Assembly: GCF_032918005.1 (NCBI RefSeq) | Contig: NZ_CP136628.1 | Location: 4,077,501-4,141,500, forward strand | Source of the DNA: Bradyrhizobium sp. NDS-1 | Lineage (GTDB): Bacteria > Pseudomonadota > Alphaproteobacteria > Rhizobiales > Xanthobacteraceae | DNA length: 64,000 nucleotides | Direction of reading: 5' to 3' | In this document: positions 35,469 through 43,761 of the stretch, in pieces | Layout of the letters: each line of letters begins with the position of its first letter | Position numbering within the stretch: position 1 is the stretch's first letter | The notes under the pieces: model-generated | What the model was told of the DNA's origin: nothing | The model's database searches: none | Seen by the model: only the letters and a program-made list of their open reading frames with translations | Made by a program: the position numbers and the translations under genes

Positions 35469-36239
35469 TCAAGCCCCGCGCTTGAACGGCGCGACCTCGA
35501 TCCCCGCAGCCTTCAACGCCTGACGCAAGCCGCGCGCTATGTCGACCGCGCCGGGCGTATCGCCGTGGATGCAGACCGTGTCGGTGCGCATCTTGATCAC
35601 CTTGCCGGTGACCGAGACCACCGCGCCGTCCTGCACCATGCGCACCACGCGGTCGGCGATCGCCTTGGCATCGTGCAGCACCGCGCCGGGCTTCTTGCGC
35701 GAGACGAGATTGCCGTCGTCCTCATAGGCGCGGTCGGCGAATACCTCGTGGACCATGGGCAGGTTGGCCGCTTCGCCCGCCTGCACCAGCTTCGAATTGG
35801 CGAGCACGACGAAGATCAGGCTGGGATCGACCGCCTTGATGCCGGCGGCGATCGCCTTTGCCGTCATGTCGTCCTCGCAGGCGACGTTGGAGAGCGCACC
35901 ATGCGCTTTCACATGGGTGACCTTGTGGCCGGCTGCGGTGGCGATCGCCTGAAGCGCGCCGATCTGGTAGGCGACGAGGTTCTCGATCTCGGAGGCTTTC
36001 AGCCCCGCGATCGGATGCCGGCCGAAGCCGTGCAGGTCGCGGTAGCCGGGATGTGCGCCGACCGAGACGCCGCGCGCCTTTGCAAGCTCCACCGTCCTTC
36101 GCATGATGTCGGGATCGCCGGCATGGAAGCCGCAGGCGACATTGACCGAGCTTGCGAGCTCAATCATTGCGGCGTCGTTGCCCATCTCCCACGCGCCAAA
36201 ACCTTCGCCGAGGTCGCAATTGAGGTCGACTGTCTTCAT
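35469..36239 (-). CDS. pxpA: 5-oxoprolinase subunit PxpA (LamB/YcsF family)
   Basis: PxpA works with PxpB and PxpC to split 5-oxoproline (pyroglutamate) to glutamate using ATP. The 256-residue protein has the LamB/YcsF signature [20 protein letters not shown] at the N-terminus, [14 protein letters not shown] and [14 protein letters not shown], which hold the conserved Asp/His residues of the barrel. It is the last gene of the pxpB-pxpC-pxpA group on the minus strand, 33 bases after pxpC. Confidence 0.95.
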   Translation of the reverse strand: MKTVDLNCDLGEGFGAWEMGNDAAMIELASSVNVACGFHAGDPDIMRRTVELAKARGVSVGAHPGYRDLHGFGRHPIAGLKASEIENLVAYQIGALQAIATAAGHKVTHVKAHGALSNVACEDDMTAKAIAAGIKAVDPSLIFVVLANSKLVQAGEAANLPMVHEVFADRAYEDDGNLVSRKKPGAVLHDAKAIADRVVRMVQDGAVVSVTGKVIKMRTDTVCIHGDTPGAVDIARGLRQALKAAGIEVAPFKRGA

Positions 36240-36272
36240 GGGTGCTCTCCGCCTCTGGTCTTGTTGTTGCGT

Positions 36273-37310
36273 TTATGGCTCCGCGGTGACCTGCCAGGTC
36301 CCGGCGTCGACGGCGCTCACCGCATAGCCTGCAACGTTGGCATCGCTGAGCGCCTCGATGTTGAGCGCGACGGTGTCGGCAGAACGCAGCCGATCGGGCA
36401 GGGCCCGGATCAGTTGCGCGAATTTCTTTGCCTCGTCCTGCGCCTCGGCCATGCCGACCGCCTCGAAGCGAAACGCCGTTCCCGCCGAGGTCTGCGCGAG
36501 ACGGCCGACATCGGCCGTGATGACAGTTGCGATCTTGGGATAGCCCCCGGAGGTACCGCGATCCATCATTAGCGCGATCGGCGAACCGTTGCCGGGGACC
36601 TGGATGCTGCCGTTGACCGTGCCGTCGGAAACGATGTTGTGGCCGTGCAGATGCTTGATGGCGGGGCCCTCAAGCCGATAACCCATGCGGTCGGACGTTG
36701 CCGAGATCTTCCACTCGCTGTCCAGGAAGAGTGCCTTGTTGGCATCGTCGAACTCGTCGTCCTGCGGCCCCAGCAGCACACGGATCGGGCCGCTCGCGGG
36801 CTTCGGCAGCTCGATCCGCAGTTCCGGTGCGCCGCTCGCCGCATCAACGTTGAACTCGTCGCCGGCCTGGAGCGGGCGCGGGTAGGGGCTGCCGAGGCCC
36901 GCGCGCGCATTGACCGCGAGACTGCCGAATACCGGCTCGCCCTTGATGGCGCCTTCGATGGCGAGATAGGTGAAGGCGCCGCCGCGGGCAAAGCCCAGCG
37001 TCAGCGTCTCGCCGTCCTTCAGCGTCACTGACGTGTCCATGGCGAGGGGGCTTCCGGCAACGTCAGCGTTACGCGGCGCGCCCGAGATCGCGACGCGTAC
37101 GGCGCCGTCACGCGCGGTAAAGGAGGCGCCGAACGGCCCGATCTCGACGGCGGCCGCGAACGGCTCGTTGCCGACCAGCGTGTTCGCTGCAGCCAGCGAC
37201 AACCGGTCCATCGCCCCGCTCACGGTCAGGCCATAGCGCTGCGCGCCATGGCGGCCGCCGTCCTGGACGGAGCTGGCAGGGCCGATGCTGGCGACGACGA
37301 GCCGGCTCAT
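36273..37310 (-). CDS. pxpC: 5-oxoprolinase subunit PxpC (biotin-dependent carboxyltransferase-like)
   Basis: The 345-residue protein belongs to the KipA/AHS2 family (IGPASSVQDGGRHGAQRYGL near the start, AISGAPRNADVAG, GYRLEGPAIKHL, RGTSGGYPKIATVI). It forms the PxpBC heterodimer that phosphorylates or hydrolyses 5-oxoproline together with PxpA. Its start overlaps the pxpB stop by 4 bases, indicating coupled translation. Confidence 0.93.
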   Translation of the reverse strand: MSRLVVASIGPASSVQDGGRHGAQRYGLTVSGAMDRLSLAAANTLVGNEPFAAAVEIGPFGASFTARDGAVRVAISGAPRNADVAGSPLAMDTSVTLKDGETLTLGFARGGAFTYLAIEGAIKGEPVFGSLAVNARAGLGSPYPRPLQAGDEFNVDAASGAPELRIELPKPASGPIRVLLGPQDDEFDDANKALFLDSEWKISATSDRMGYRLEGPAIKHLHGHNIVSDGTVNGSIQVPGNGSPIALMMDRGTSGGYPKIATVITADVGRLAQTSAGTAFRFEAVGMAEAQDEAKKFAQLIRALPDRLRSADTVALNIEALSDANVAGYAVSAVDAGTWQVTAEP

Positions 37311-38038
37311 GCGTTCACCTGCTCGGCAACGATCTCGCCGGCTTCCGCCGCGCGGTCCAATTCGTCGAACCTCTTGTGGTCGATGGCGAAGAACGTCACG
37401 CGGTCACCGGGCTCGGTAAGGAAGGTCGGATTGCGGTGGAGCTGATAGGTTCGCACAGGCGTGCGGCCGAGCAGGTGCCAGCCGCTTGGCGCGGCCAGGC
37501 ATTGGATGCCCGCCTGGATGCCGCCGATCGAGATGGTGCCGGCGGGCGTCAGCAGCCGCGGATTTTGCCGCCGCGACATGTGCAGCGATTTGTCGAGACC
37601 GCTGAGATAGGACCAGCCCGGCGTGAAGCCGATCATGGCAACCTTGTAGTCGCCGCCGGCATGGCGGGCGACGATGTCGTCTGGCGTGGTGCCGAGTGCC
37701 TTGGCGACATCCTCGAGATCGATGCCGTGCTCGCCGCCATAGGCGACGGGAATGCGCCAGCGGCGAGCCTTGGTCACCGGCGGCAGCGGCCGGGTGGCGA
37801 GCGCGAGCAGCTTGTCGCCGAGCGCGTCGAAGCCGATCTTGCTGGGATCGTAGTGCACCAGCAGCGAGCGATAGGTCGGCACGGTCTCAGTGATGCCGTC
37901 GATGGGGCTCGCAGCGAGCGCCTTGTCGAGCGCCAGCACGCGCTGGTTGGCGACGTCATCGATCGTGCGGCTGAACTCGACAGTGACGGCGCTGTCGCCA
38001 CTGGGCAGAAGGCGGGGCGGGGGAAGCGTCGCGGCCAT
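37307..38038 (-). CDS. pxpB: 5-oxoprolinase subunit PxpB (KipI-like)
   Basis: The 243-residue protein belongs to the KipI/AHS1 family: LLPSGDSAVTVEFSR near the start, YRSLLVHYDPSKI, and the conserved MIGFTPGWSYLSGLDKSLHMSRR followed by GGIQAGIQCLAAPSGWHLLGRTP. It pairs with PxpC in 5-oxoprolinase. The start at 38038 matches the family N-terminus; the in-frame opening to 38140 is not conserved-looking. It is the first gene of its operon. Confidence 0.92.
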   Translation of the reverse strand: MAATLPPPRLLPSGDSAVTVEFSRTIDDVANQRVLALDKALAASPIDGITETVPTYRSLLVHYDPSKIGFDALGDKLLALATRPLPPVTKARRWRIPVAYGGEHGIDLEDVAKALGTTPDDIVARHAGGDYKVAMIGFTPGWSYLSGLDKSLHMSRRQNPRLLTPAGTISIGGIQAGIQCLAAPSGWHLLGRTPVRTYQLHRNPTFLTEPGDRVTFFAIDHKRFDELDRAAEAGEIVAEQVNA

Positions 38039-38296
38039 GAGCTGTCGAAGAGCTGTCGAAATCGGGCTTCTGAGGAATGCGGCCCCCGACGTGAGGGTTC
38101 CGCTTCGTCCTGCTTCGCGTAAATGCGGCCGCAAGTCCAATAAATTAATGCAAGTGGGCGCGATAAGACCTTGTTATCGCGTCGCATAACGGCTCAGCCG
38201 CCCTGCGTTATTGATGGCCTCTTGGCCCTTGACGCAAGAGCTGCGGCTCGCAAGATGCGCGCGTTCTTTCCCGCACCTCGGAGCTCGTTGTCGTCC

Positions 38297-38995
38297 ATGT
38301 CGCTGTCCCCCGAAGCCCGCAAGACCCTCGCCGGCATCACCACCGCCACCATCACCACGGTCCTGCTGAAGAAGGGCCTGCGCAATGTGTGGATGCGGGG
38401 CGCGCGGCCGCTGCGCCCGGGCCTGCCGCGCCTGGTGGGACCGGCCTTCACGCTGCGCTTCGTGCCGGCGCGCGAGGATCTGGCGACGCCGGAATCCTGG
38501 TCGTCGCCGATCTCGACCCGTACCGCGATCGAGGCGATGCCGGAGGGATGCATCGCCGTGGTCGATGCCATGGGCATCACCGACGCCGGCATCTTCGGCG
38601 ACATTCTCTGCGCCCGCATGATGAAGCGCGGCGTCACCGCGCTCGTCACTGACGGTGTCGTGCGTGACGTCGAGGGCGTGCTCGGCACCAATTTGCCGGT
38701 GTGGTGCGACGGCTATGCCGCGCCGCCCTCCGTGGCCGGCCTGACCTTCGTTGGCTGGGGCGAGCCGATCGGCTGCGGCGGGGTCGCTGTTTTCCCGAAC
38801 GACATCGTGGTCGCCGACCAGGACGGCTGCGTGCTGATCCCGCAGGCGATGCTCGATCACGTCCTCAACGAGGGCGTCGAGCAGGAGCGGATGGAAGCCT
38901 GGATCGTCAACGAGGTGAACAACGGCGCGGTCTTGCCGGGGCTCTATCCCATGAACGCCGAGACCAAGGCGCGCTACGCCGCCAGCAAGAAGTAA
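38297..38995 (+). CDS. RraA-like family protein
   Basis: The 232-residue protein has the RraA/DlpA core: TTATITTVLLKKGLRN, GPAFTLRFVPA, CIAVVDAMGITDAGIFGDILCARM, TDGVVRDVEGV and CGGVAVFPNDIVVADQDGCVLIP. Family members include inhibitors of RNase E and divalent-metal aldolases of the HMG/CHA aldolase type. The Gly/Asp pattern GDILCARM...GVVRD fits the aldolase-like active site, so an enzyme role on a keto acid is at least as likely as RNase control. The next gene, a cupin, starts 17 bases after its stop. Confidence 0.82.
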   Translation: MSLSPEARKTLAGITTATITTVLLKKGLRNVWMRGARPLRPGLPRLVGPAFTLRFVPAREDLATPESWSSPISTRTAIEAMPEGCIAVVDAMGITDAGIFGDILCARMMKRGVTALVTDGVVRDVEGVLGTNLPVWCDGYAAPPSVAGLTFVGWGEPIGCGGVAVFPNDIVVADQDGCVLIPQAMLDHVLNEGVEQERMEAWIVNEVNNGAVLPGLYPMNAETKARYAASKK

Positions 38996-39011
38996 CAGGA
39001 GCGAGGACCCC

Positions 39012-39416
39012 ATGGAGATCACTGTTGCAGGCACGCGGCCGACCCGCCGCGCGCCCAAGGAAAACTTCACCGGCACCGTGTGGCAGGACCCGGTCATCAT
39101 GGCGCCCGCGCCGGCGCGGCTGAACTGCTCGCGCGTTGCCTTCGAGCCGGGCGCGCGCACCAACTGGCATCACCATCCGCTCGGGCAGACGCTCTACGTC
39201 ATCTCCGGCGTCGGGCGGGTGCAGACCAAGGGCGGCCCCGTCAGGGACATCCGTCCCGGGGACACCGTCTGGATTCCGCCGGGCGAATTGCACTGGCACG
39301 GGGCCTCGCCGACCAACGGCATGTGCCACATCGCCATGCAGGAAGCGCTCGACGGCGTCTACTCGACCTGGCTGGAGCCGGTGACGGACGCGGAGTATGG
39401 GGCGGCGTTGGGCTAA
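39012..39416 (+). CDS. Cupin-domain protein
   Basis: A single-domain cupin of 134 residues. The metal-binding motif is present: motif 1 as GARTNWHHHPLGQTLYVISG and motif 2 as RPGDTVWIPPGELHWHG, giving three His and one Glu/Gln-type ligand position. The N-terminal FTGTVWQDPVI is typical of the small cupins often found beside carboxymuconolactone decarboxylases. GCGAGGACCCC precedes the ATG at 39012. It is probably co-transcribed with the RraA-like gene; the substrate is unknown. Confidence 0.8.
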   Translation: MEITVAGTRPTRRAPKENFTGTVWQDPVIMAPAPARLNCSRVAFEPGARTNWHHHPLGQTLYVISGVGRVQTKGGPVRDIRPGDTVWIPPGELHWHGASPTNGMCHIAMQEALDGVYSTWLEPVTDAEYGAALG

Positions 39417-39428
39417 GAAAGCCTTGTG

Positions 39429-39484
39429 CGTGTATCCCGGATTTGCGCAGCAACGCTGGCGCGTTGCAGCGCGTCCGGGACACG
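39429..39484. repeat. Interspersed palindromic repeat (TCCCGGA...TTGCAGCGC family)
   Basis: TGTATCCCGGA and TCCGGGACACG are inverted ends (one mismatch), with the inner inverted pair GCGCAGCAACGC / GCGCGTTGCAGCGC. It shares its text with the larger element at 24131-24267. It lies between convergent genes and may also act as a transcript end. Confidence 0.6.
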
Positions 39485-39490
39485 GCAAAC

Positions 39491-39847
39491 CTACATCCGC
39501 TCCGCCGTCCAGGTGCCCTTGCACAGCGCGCCGCGCCAGGTGCCGGAGCCCGAGGTGCCGCTGAGCCGGCCGAAGCCTACGGCACGCTTGATACCGGTGC
39601 TCAGGGTGACGTTGATGCTGCCGGCATCGGCCACGCGGCCCGACGCCGACACGGCCGCGCTGCTCGAGGCGATCTGGCCGTTGTTGATGCCGATCGCAAC
39701 GTTCGCGCCGTTGCCGCAGGTCTCGCTCGCTGACGAGATGCGAACATTCCAGGTGCCGTCGAAAGTGCTTGTCGCCGCATCAGCCTGTGCGAGCGGGAAG
39801 GCGATGGCGACGATGGTGGCGAAGAGACCCTTGCGAAATCCGTTCAT
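39491..39847 (-). CDS. Small secreted hypothetical protein
   Basis: The 118-residue protein has a signal peptide (GLFATIVAIAFPLAQADA, cut before ATSTFDG) and a mature beta-rich domain beginning FDGTWNVRISSASETCGNG, with two cysteines (SETCGNG and GALCKGTW) likely to form a disulfide. The start at 39847 follows AGGGGCG. The FDGTWNV opening is like that of small lipocalin-type or heat-shock-like envelope proteins, but I cannot name a family. Confidence 0.65.
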   Translation of the reverse strand: MNGFRKGLFATIVAIAFPLAQADAATSTFDGTWNVRISSASETCGNGANVAIGINNGQIASSSAAVSASGRVADAGSINVTLSTGIKRAVGFGRLSGTSGSGTWRGALCKGTWTAERM

Positions 39848-40025
39848 GACACGCCCCTGTGGGTTGACCATGCGGGGACGGTGACATGCCTGTGGAACCG
39901 GCGATGTGAGGGCTGTCACGTGCGCGCGAGGCTGTGTGACGTTGCGCACCTCGCCACGGCACGCGCACAAAAGCAAAGGGGCCCGCATGACGGGCCCCTT
40001 GTCTCTCCCGGAACGACAGCCGGCC

Positions 40026-40883
40026 TCAGTTCACCCGCGTCCAGGTCTGGCCGCCGCAGAACATGCCGCCGAAGGCGCAGCCCTGCACGCGCAGCCGGTC
40101 CGTGCCCTTCATCGCGATGGTCGAATCGTAGGTCGAGCCCGAGTTGGGGTCGAGGATACGGCCTGACCATTTCTGGTCCTTGCCGGGCTTCATGTTGATC
40201 AGCACCTGCTCGCCGTTCTGGTTCGATTTGGAATCGACCGAATAGCCGCAGAGATTGCTGCCACATTGCTCGATGCGGACCTTGCCCTCCTTCTCCTCGG
40301 TGAGCCAGACGCCGAGTGGCGAGCTGAGATCGCGAGTGGCTGCGGCCGGAGCCGACGTGGCTGCGGCAGCCTGAACGGGAGCGGGAGCGGGCGCCGCGGC
40401 AGGTGGTGGAGGCGGTGCCGGTGGCGCTGCAGCCACGGTCGGCGCGGGCGGAGGCGCCACGGCGGGGGCTGCCTGCTGCTGCGGCGCAGGGGCGGATGGC
40501 GGCGCAGGCGGCGGCAGCACGGCCGTATCGGCCGGTGCGGTGGCGGCAGTAGTTGCCGGCGGCGCCGGCGGTGGCGGTGGCGGTGCAGGAGCCGGTGCTA
40601 CGGCCGCAGCTGCAGGCGTCTGCGCGGTGGCGGGCGGCGCGGCAGGAGCTGGAGCTGGTGCCGCCAGCGCTTGCGGATCGACCGTCGCCTGCTGCGGCGC
40701 TTGCTCATTCTTCTTGGCTTTCTTGGCCTTGCCCTGGCCGGTGTTGTCGTACACGCCGGGAATCTGCACCGTGCCGCGGTCCGGATCGATCCGGATGGTG
40801 CGCCCGCCATATTCGAACGTGTACTGTGCTTGAGCAGCTGTACTCGCCAAAAGGAATGCGGCCGCGGCCAACAGCTTCCTCAT
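40026..40883 (-). CDS. Secreted Pro/Ala-rich protein with DUF2147-like C-terminus
   Basis: The 285-residue protein has a signal peptide (LLAAAAFLLASTAAQAQ), a short folded start (YTFEYGGRTIRIDPDRG), and then about 110 residues almost wholly Ala and Pro with proline runs. It ends in a DUF2147-type domain (GVWLTEEKEGKVRIEQCGSNLCGY, GRILDPNSGSTYDSTIAM, LRVQGCAFGGMFCGGQTW). The Pro/Ala region probably spans the periplasm or wall. AGGAG sits 6 bases before the ATG at 40883, which decides the start. The biochemical role is unknown. Confidence 0.78.
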   Translation of the reverse strand: MRKLLAAAAFLLASTAAQAQYTFEYGGRTIRIDPDRGTVQIPGVYDNTGQGKAKKAKKNEQAPQQATVDPQALAAPAPAPAAPPATAQTPAAAAVAPAPAPPPPPPAPPATTAATAPADTAVLPPPAPPSAPAPQQQAAPAVAPPPAPTVAAAPPAPPPPPAAAPAPAPVQAAAATSAPAAATRDLSSPLGVWLTEEKEGKVRIEQCGSNLCGYSVDSKSNQNGEQVLINMKPGKDQKWSGRILDPNSGSTYDSTIAMKGTDRLRVQGCAFGGMFCGGQTWTRVN

Positions 40884-41078
40884 TTCCATCTCCTGAGCAG
40901 ATAGTCCCCGGACCGACGCTTACGCCCCGGCTTGATCCTCAAACGTGATCTAGATCACTGTTCTCGGTATGAGTCGTGCTCACGCCGGCCTTGGTTCAAT
41001 AACGCCGAACTCTGCCTGGAGTTGGGCGGGCGATGCCCCCCGTCCGCGCCTGATCCGCGAGAATTCAGCGCGCCCCGC

Positions 41079-41579
41079 CTATTTCCGCGGACAACCCGCA
41101 TTGGCCGCCTGTTGGGCGCGGGCAAGCGCTACGTCGTTCGCCTTGTCGGCATGAACATCGACGGAACCGACGAGGCAGGCCTTTGCGCCGCTGATCGCGA
41201 ACACGGAGAGCTCCTGCAGCTCCTTTTCATCCTCGCCGACCCGTCGCCACGTGCGGATTACCGCGGCCCTCGGTACGCCGGCACGCATGATCCACTGCAC
41301 CTTATCGCCAAACGATTTGCGGGCACCGCGCCATTGCGCAGTCGGCCCGGACACTTTCTCGATTGCGCTCCGAGGCGCAATCGTGACCGATACGATGTTG
41401 CCTTCGTCGGCAAAGCTCACCACGTAACCGGCCGGCCCAGGGCAGGTCCACACACCAAGCTCGTCTGTCGACTCGTCCTTGCAGGCCGGCCCGGTCGCCG
41501 GTGTGAACTTCGACTGTGCGAGCGCACCGTGGACGCCGCTGATCCCGAGCACAATTGCGACCACCAGTTCCCTTCGCAT
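41079..41579 (-). CDS. Secreted hypothetical protein
   Basis: The 166-residue protein starts MRRELVVAIVLGISGVHGALAQ, a signal peptide. The mature domain begins FTPATGPACKDES and has two more cysteines (VWTCPGP and AKACLVG), with alternating beta strands (GYVVSFADEGNIVSVTIAP, AAVIRTWRRVGEDEKEL). It follows the PheC-like gene with a single base between stop and start, so it belongs to that operon. It has no recognised domain. Confidence 0.7.
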   Translation of the reverse strand: MRRELVVAIVLGISGVHGALAQSKFTPATGPACKDESTDELGVWTCPGPAGYVVSFADEGNIVSVTIAPRSAIEKVSGPTAQWRGARKSFGDKVQWIMRAGVPRAAVIRTWRRVGEDEKELQELSVFAISGAKACLVGSVDVHADKANDVALARAQQAANAGCPRK

Positions 41580-41580
41580 G

Positions 41581-42360
41581 TCAGTCGAACCACGTTGCGT
41601 AGATCTTCTTGTAGCTACCATCTTCCATGGAAATGTGCAGCCATTGGTCGACGAAGGCCTTCAGCGCCATGTCGCGCTGGAGCCAATAGGCCTTCTCCGA
41701 GAAGTCGAACGGCTTTTCGGGATGCACCGCGCAGAGCACGCCTGCGTGCTGCTTCTGCTGGTAGCGTGTCTCGGAAGCGTCCGTCATCATCAAATCGGCA
41801 TTGCCCTTGGCGATCTCGTCGAAGATCATCGTGTTGTCGGGAAAGACGGTGATCTCGGCATCGCGGATGTTGGCGCGCGCGAAGCGCTCGTTGGTGCCGC
41901 CGGGATTGACGATCACGCGGGTGCCCTTCTTATCGATGTCGGCGATGCTCTGGTACTTGCCGACGTCGGCGCAGCGGGCGATCGGCGTCTTGCCCTCGCG
42001 CATGATCGGCGTGGAGAAGAAGCCCTTCTTCTGCCGGTCGAGCGTGACCGAGACGCCGCCCATCGCGATGTCGAACTGGTCGGCCTCGAAATCCTGCATC
42101 AGCTTCGGCCAGCCCGTCGGGACGAATTCGACCTTGACCCCGAGCGCCTTGCCGAGCGCCTGCGCCATGTCGACATCGAATCCGCTGAACTGCTGCGTCG
42201 GCTTGTCCAGATAGGTGAACGGCTTGTAGTCGCCGGTCATACCGACGCGCAACGTGCCGCGCTTGACGATCTCGTCGAGGCGTGAGGGCGTCTGCTGCGC
42301 CTGCGCCGAAAGGCTTGCCAACAGCGCCATGGCCAAAGCGGTTACGATTCGAACGATCAT
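41581..42360 (-). CDS. Periplasmic cyclohexadienyl dehydratase-like protein (PheC type, SBP family 3)
   Basis: The 259-residue protein has a signal peptide (IVTALAMALLASLSAQAQ) and the solute-binding fold. Beyond the general fold it matches PheC of Pseudomonas along its length as I recall it: TGDYKPFTY, AGFDVDMAQ-type text (SGFDVDMAQAL), PTGWPKLMQDF, VNPGGTNERFARAN, ADLMMTDASETRYQ and CAVHPEKPFDFSEKAYWLQRD, ending DQWLHI. PheC converts prephenate or arogenate toward phenylalanine in the periplasm; the Glu in the ASETR text falls at the catalytic position. An amino-acid-binding role is the alternative. Confidence 0.7.
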   Translation of the reverse strand: MIVRIVTALAMALLASLSAQAQQTPSRLDEIVKRGTLRVGMTGDYKPFTYLDKPTQQFSGFDVDMAQALGKALGVKVEFVPTGWPKLMQDFEADQFDIAMGGVSVTLDRQKKGFFSTPIMREGKTPIARCADVGKYQSIADIDKKGTRVIVNPGGTNERFARANIRDAEITVFPDNTMIFDEIAKGNADLMMTDASETRYQQKQHAGVLCAVHPEKPFDFSEKAYWLQRDMALKAFVDQWLHISMEDGSYKKIYATWFD

Positions 42361-42460
42361 CTTCTCCACCCCTGCGCGAGCTGTCATTGTGCGGCTCTTG
42401 AGGTTGGGTTTAGATCAGATGCCCGTCGCTGACGAGGCGGAAATCGAAGGGAAATTTGAA

Positions 42461-42976
42461 ATGACGATCTCGATGCACGAGGCCTCGGTCGGCCTGTTCG
42501 TGCCTTACCTGCGCAACTTGTCTGTCCTGCTCGACAAAGGTGTGGCCTATGCCGAGACCCGCAAGTTCAATCCGACGGTTTTGCTCGGTATGCGCATTGC
42601 GCCGGACATGTACGATCTGGCGCAGCAGGTCGGTGAGGCCTGCCGCCACGCCACCGTTGCGGCGGCCTTGCTGGCGCAGCGCGAGCCGGTGGCGATGCCG
42701 GTGCTCGAGCACGACATGGCCGGGCTTCAGGCCCGCATCGCGACGTCGATCGAGTTCATCGAGAGCTTGTCGCGCGCAGAGATCGACGCGGCGGCGGAGC
42801 GGAATGTCTTCTTCAAGCTGAAGAACGGGACCGAGCTGCCCTTCACCGGGCGGACGCTGCTGCTGACGTTCAGCGTCCCGCAGTTCTTCTTTCACGTGAC
42901 GACGGCCTACGACCTGTTGCGGCACGCCGGCGTCGAGCTGGTGAAGCGGGACTTTCTCGGCCCGCGCGAGCGCTAG
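42461..42976 (+). CDS. DUF1993 family protein
   Basis: The 171-residue soluble protein is all-helical, starting MTISMHEASVGLFVPYLRNLS. It has the DUF1993 features RIAPDMYDLAQQVGEACRHA, FLxLLDKGVAYAE-type text (LSVLLDKGVAYAETR), and PQFFFHVTTAYDLLRHAGVELVKRDFLG at the end. The fold is of the DinB/YfiT four-helix type, whose members bind metals or thiols, but no activity is known. GAAGGGAA lies 8 bases before the ATG at 42461; an in-frame opening from 42254 is not used. Confidence 0.85.
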   Translation: MTISMHEASVGLFVPYLRNLSVLLDKGVAYAETRKFNPTVLLGMRIAPDMYDLAQQVGEACRHATVAAALLAQREPVAMPVLEHDMAGLQARIATSIEFIESLSRAEIDAAAERNVFFKLKNGTELPFTGRTLLLTFSVPQFFFHVTTAYDLLRHAGVELVKRDFLGPRER

Positions 42977-43045
42977 AGCATGATCCGGACCCGAAAGGCC
43001 GCGTTAGCGCAAGGTGCGAAGCGGCTTTTCGGGGAGATCATGCTC
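42976..43045. repeat. Interspersed palindromic repeat (GAGCATGATC family, second copy)
   Basis: The ends GAGCATGATC (42976-42985) and GATCATGCTC (43036-43045) are perfectly inverted. The inner text CCGAAAGGCCGC...GCGGCTTTTCGG can also pair. It shares its ends with the copy at 1740-1787. It starts at the last base of the DUF1993 stop codon. Confidence 0.65.
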
Positions 43046-43065
43046 AGACGATATCTGATCGCGCT

Positions 43066-43593
43066 TTAGGCTTCGCCCTTGCGCTCGTAATCGGCGAGCG
43101 AGCTGCGGCCGGCGATCTCGCTGCGCAGCTCTTCGAAGCGGCGCTGGGCCTCGTCCTCCTGCTCGTCGACGAAGCGCACGGCGGCCTCGCTCGTCATCGG
43201 GCCGTTGACCACGGGCGCGGACTGCTCGCCGATGGTCTCGTGGACGTAGAATTGGCCGTCATCGCCGCGATGCACCGTCCATTTGAGGCGGATCGCGACC
43301 ATCGGGCCGGGGCCGACCTTGCTGTAGCCGTCGGCATCGGTGTGCTCCGGCACCAGCGGTTGCTCTTCGACGACCGGATGCTCTTCGACTGACGGATGCT
43401 CCTCGATCGACGGATGCTCGTCGAGCACTGGATGTTCGTCGACGATCTGCTGCTCGTGGGAGTCCTTGTGATCGCGCTCGCCGGCGACCACGATTTCGGT
43501 CTCGGTCTTGCGAATGACGAGAACGGGCTCGGGATTCTCCAGGATGCTGGCAATGGTCGCCAGCGTTTGGTCGGTCGGATCGATCTCTGACAA
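43066..43593 (-). CDS. Hypothetical protein with EHP tandem repeats
   Basis: A 175-residue acidic soluble protein starting MSEIDPTDQTLATIAS. Residues about 49-84 are a tandem hexapeptide repeat, (D/E)EHPx(V/I/L), read as VDEHPV, LDEHPS, IEEHPS, VEEHPV and a drifting EEQPL copy, rich in His, Glu and Pro. A C-terminal folded part follows (MVAIRLKWTVHRGDDGQFYVHETIG), then a charged helix. The repeat could bind metal through its histidines; that is only inference. It is separate from the ABC operon. Confidence 0.7.
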   Translation of the reverse strand: MSEIDPTDQTLATIASILENPEPVLVIRKTETEIVVAGERDHKDSHEQQIVDEHPVLDEHPSIEEHPSVEEHPVVEEQPLVPEHTDADGYSKVGPGPMVAIRLKWTVHRGDDGQFYVHETIGEQSAPVVNGPMTSEAAVRFVDEQEDEAQRRFEELRSEIAGRSSLADYERKGEA

Positions 43594-43761
43594 GGGGCAT
43601 CCTCCAGCTCGACACGGGCGGCCAGTCTGTCCCGCTACCGCCGTGCTTCCGCCTCCATTACGCGCGTTTGATTAAGGCTGAGTTGGGGCCCGATCTGCAC
43701 CAAAATGGGACGCTTTCTGGCGTCCCGAAGGCGGGTGGACCGGACGGGCGCGTGATTTCGC

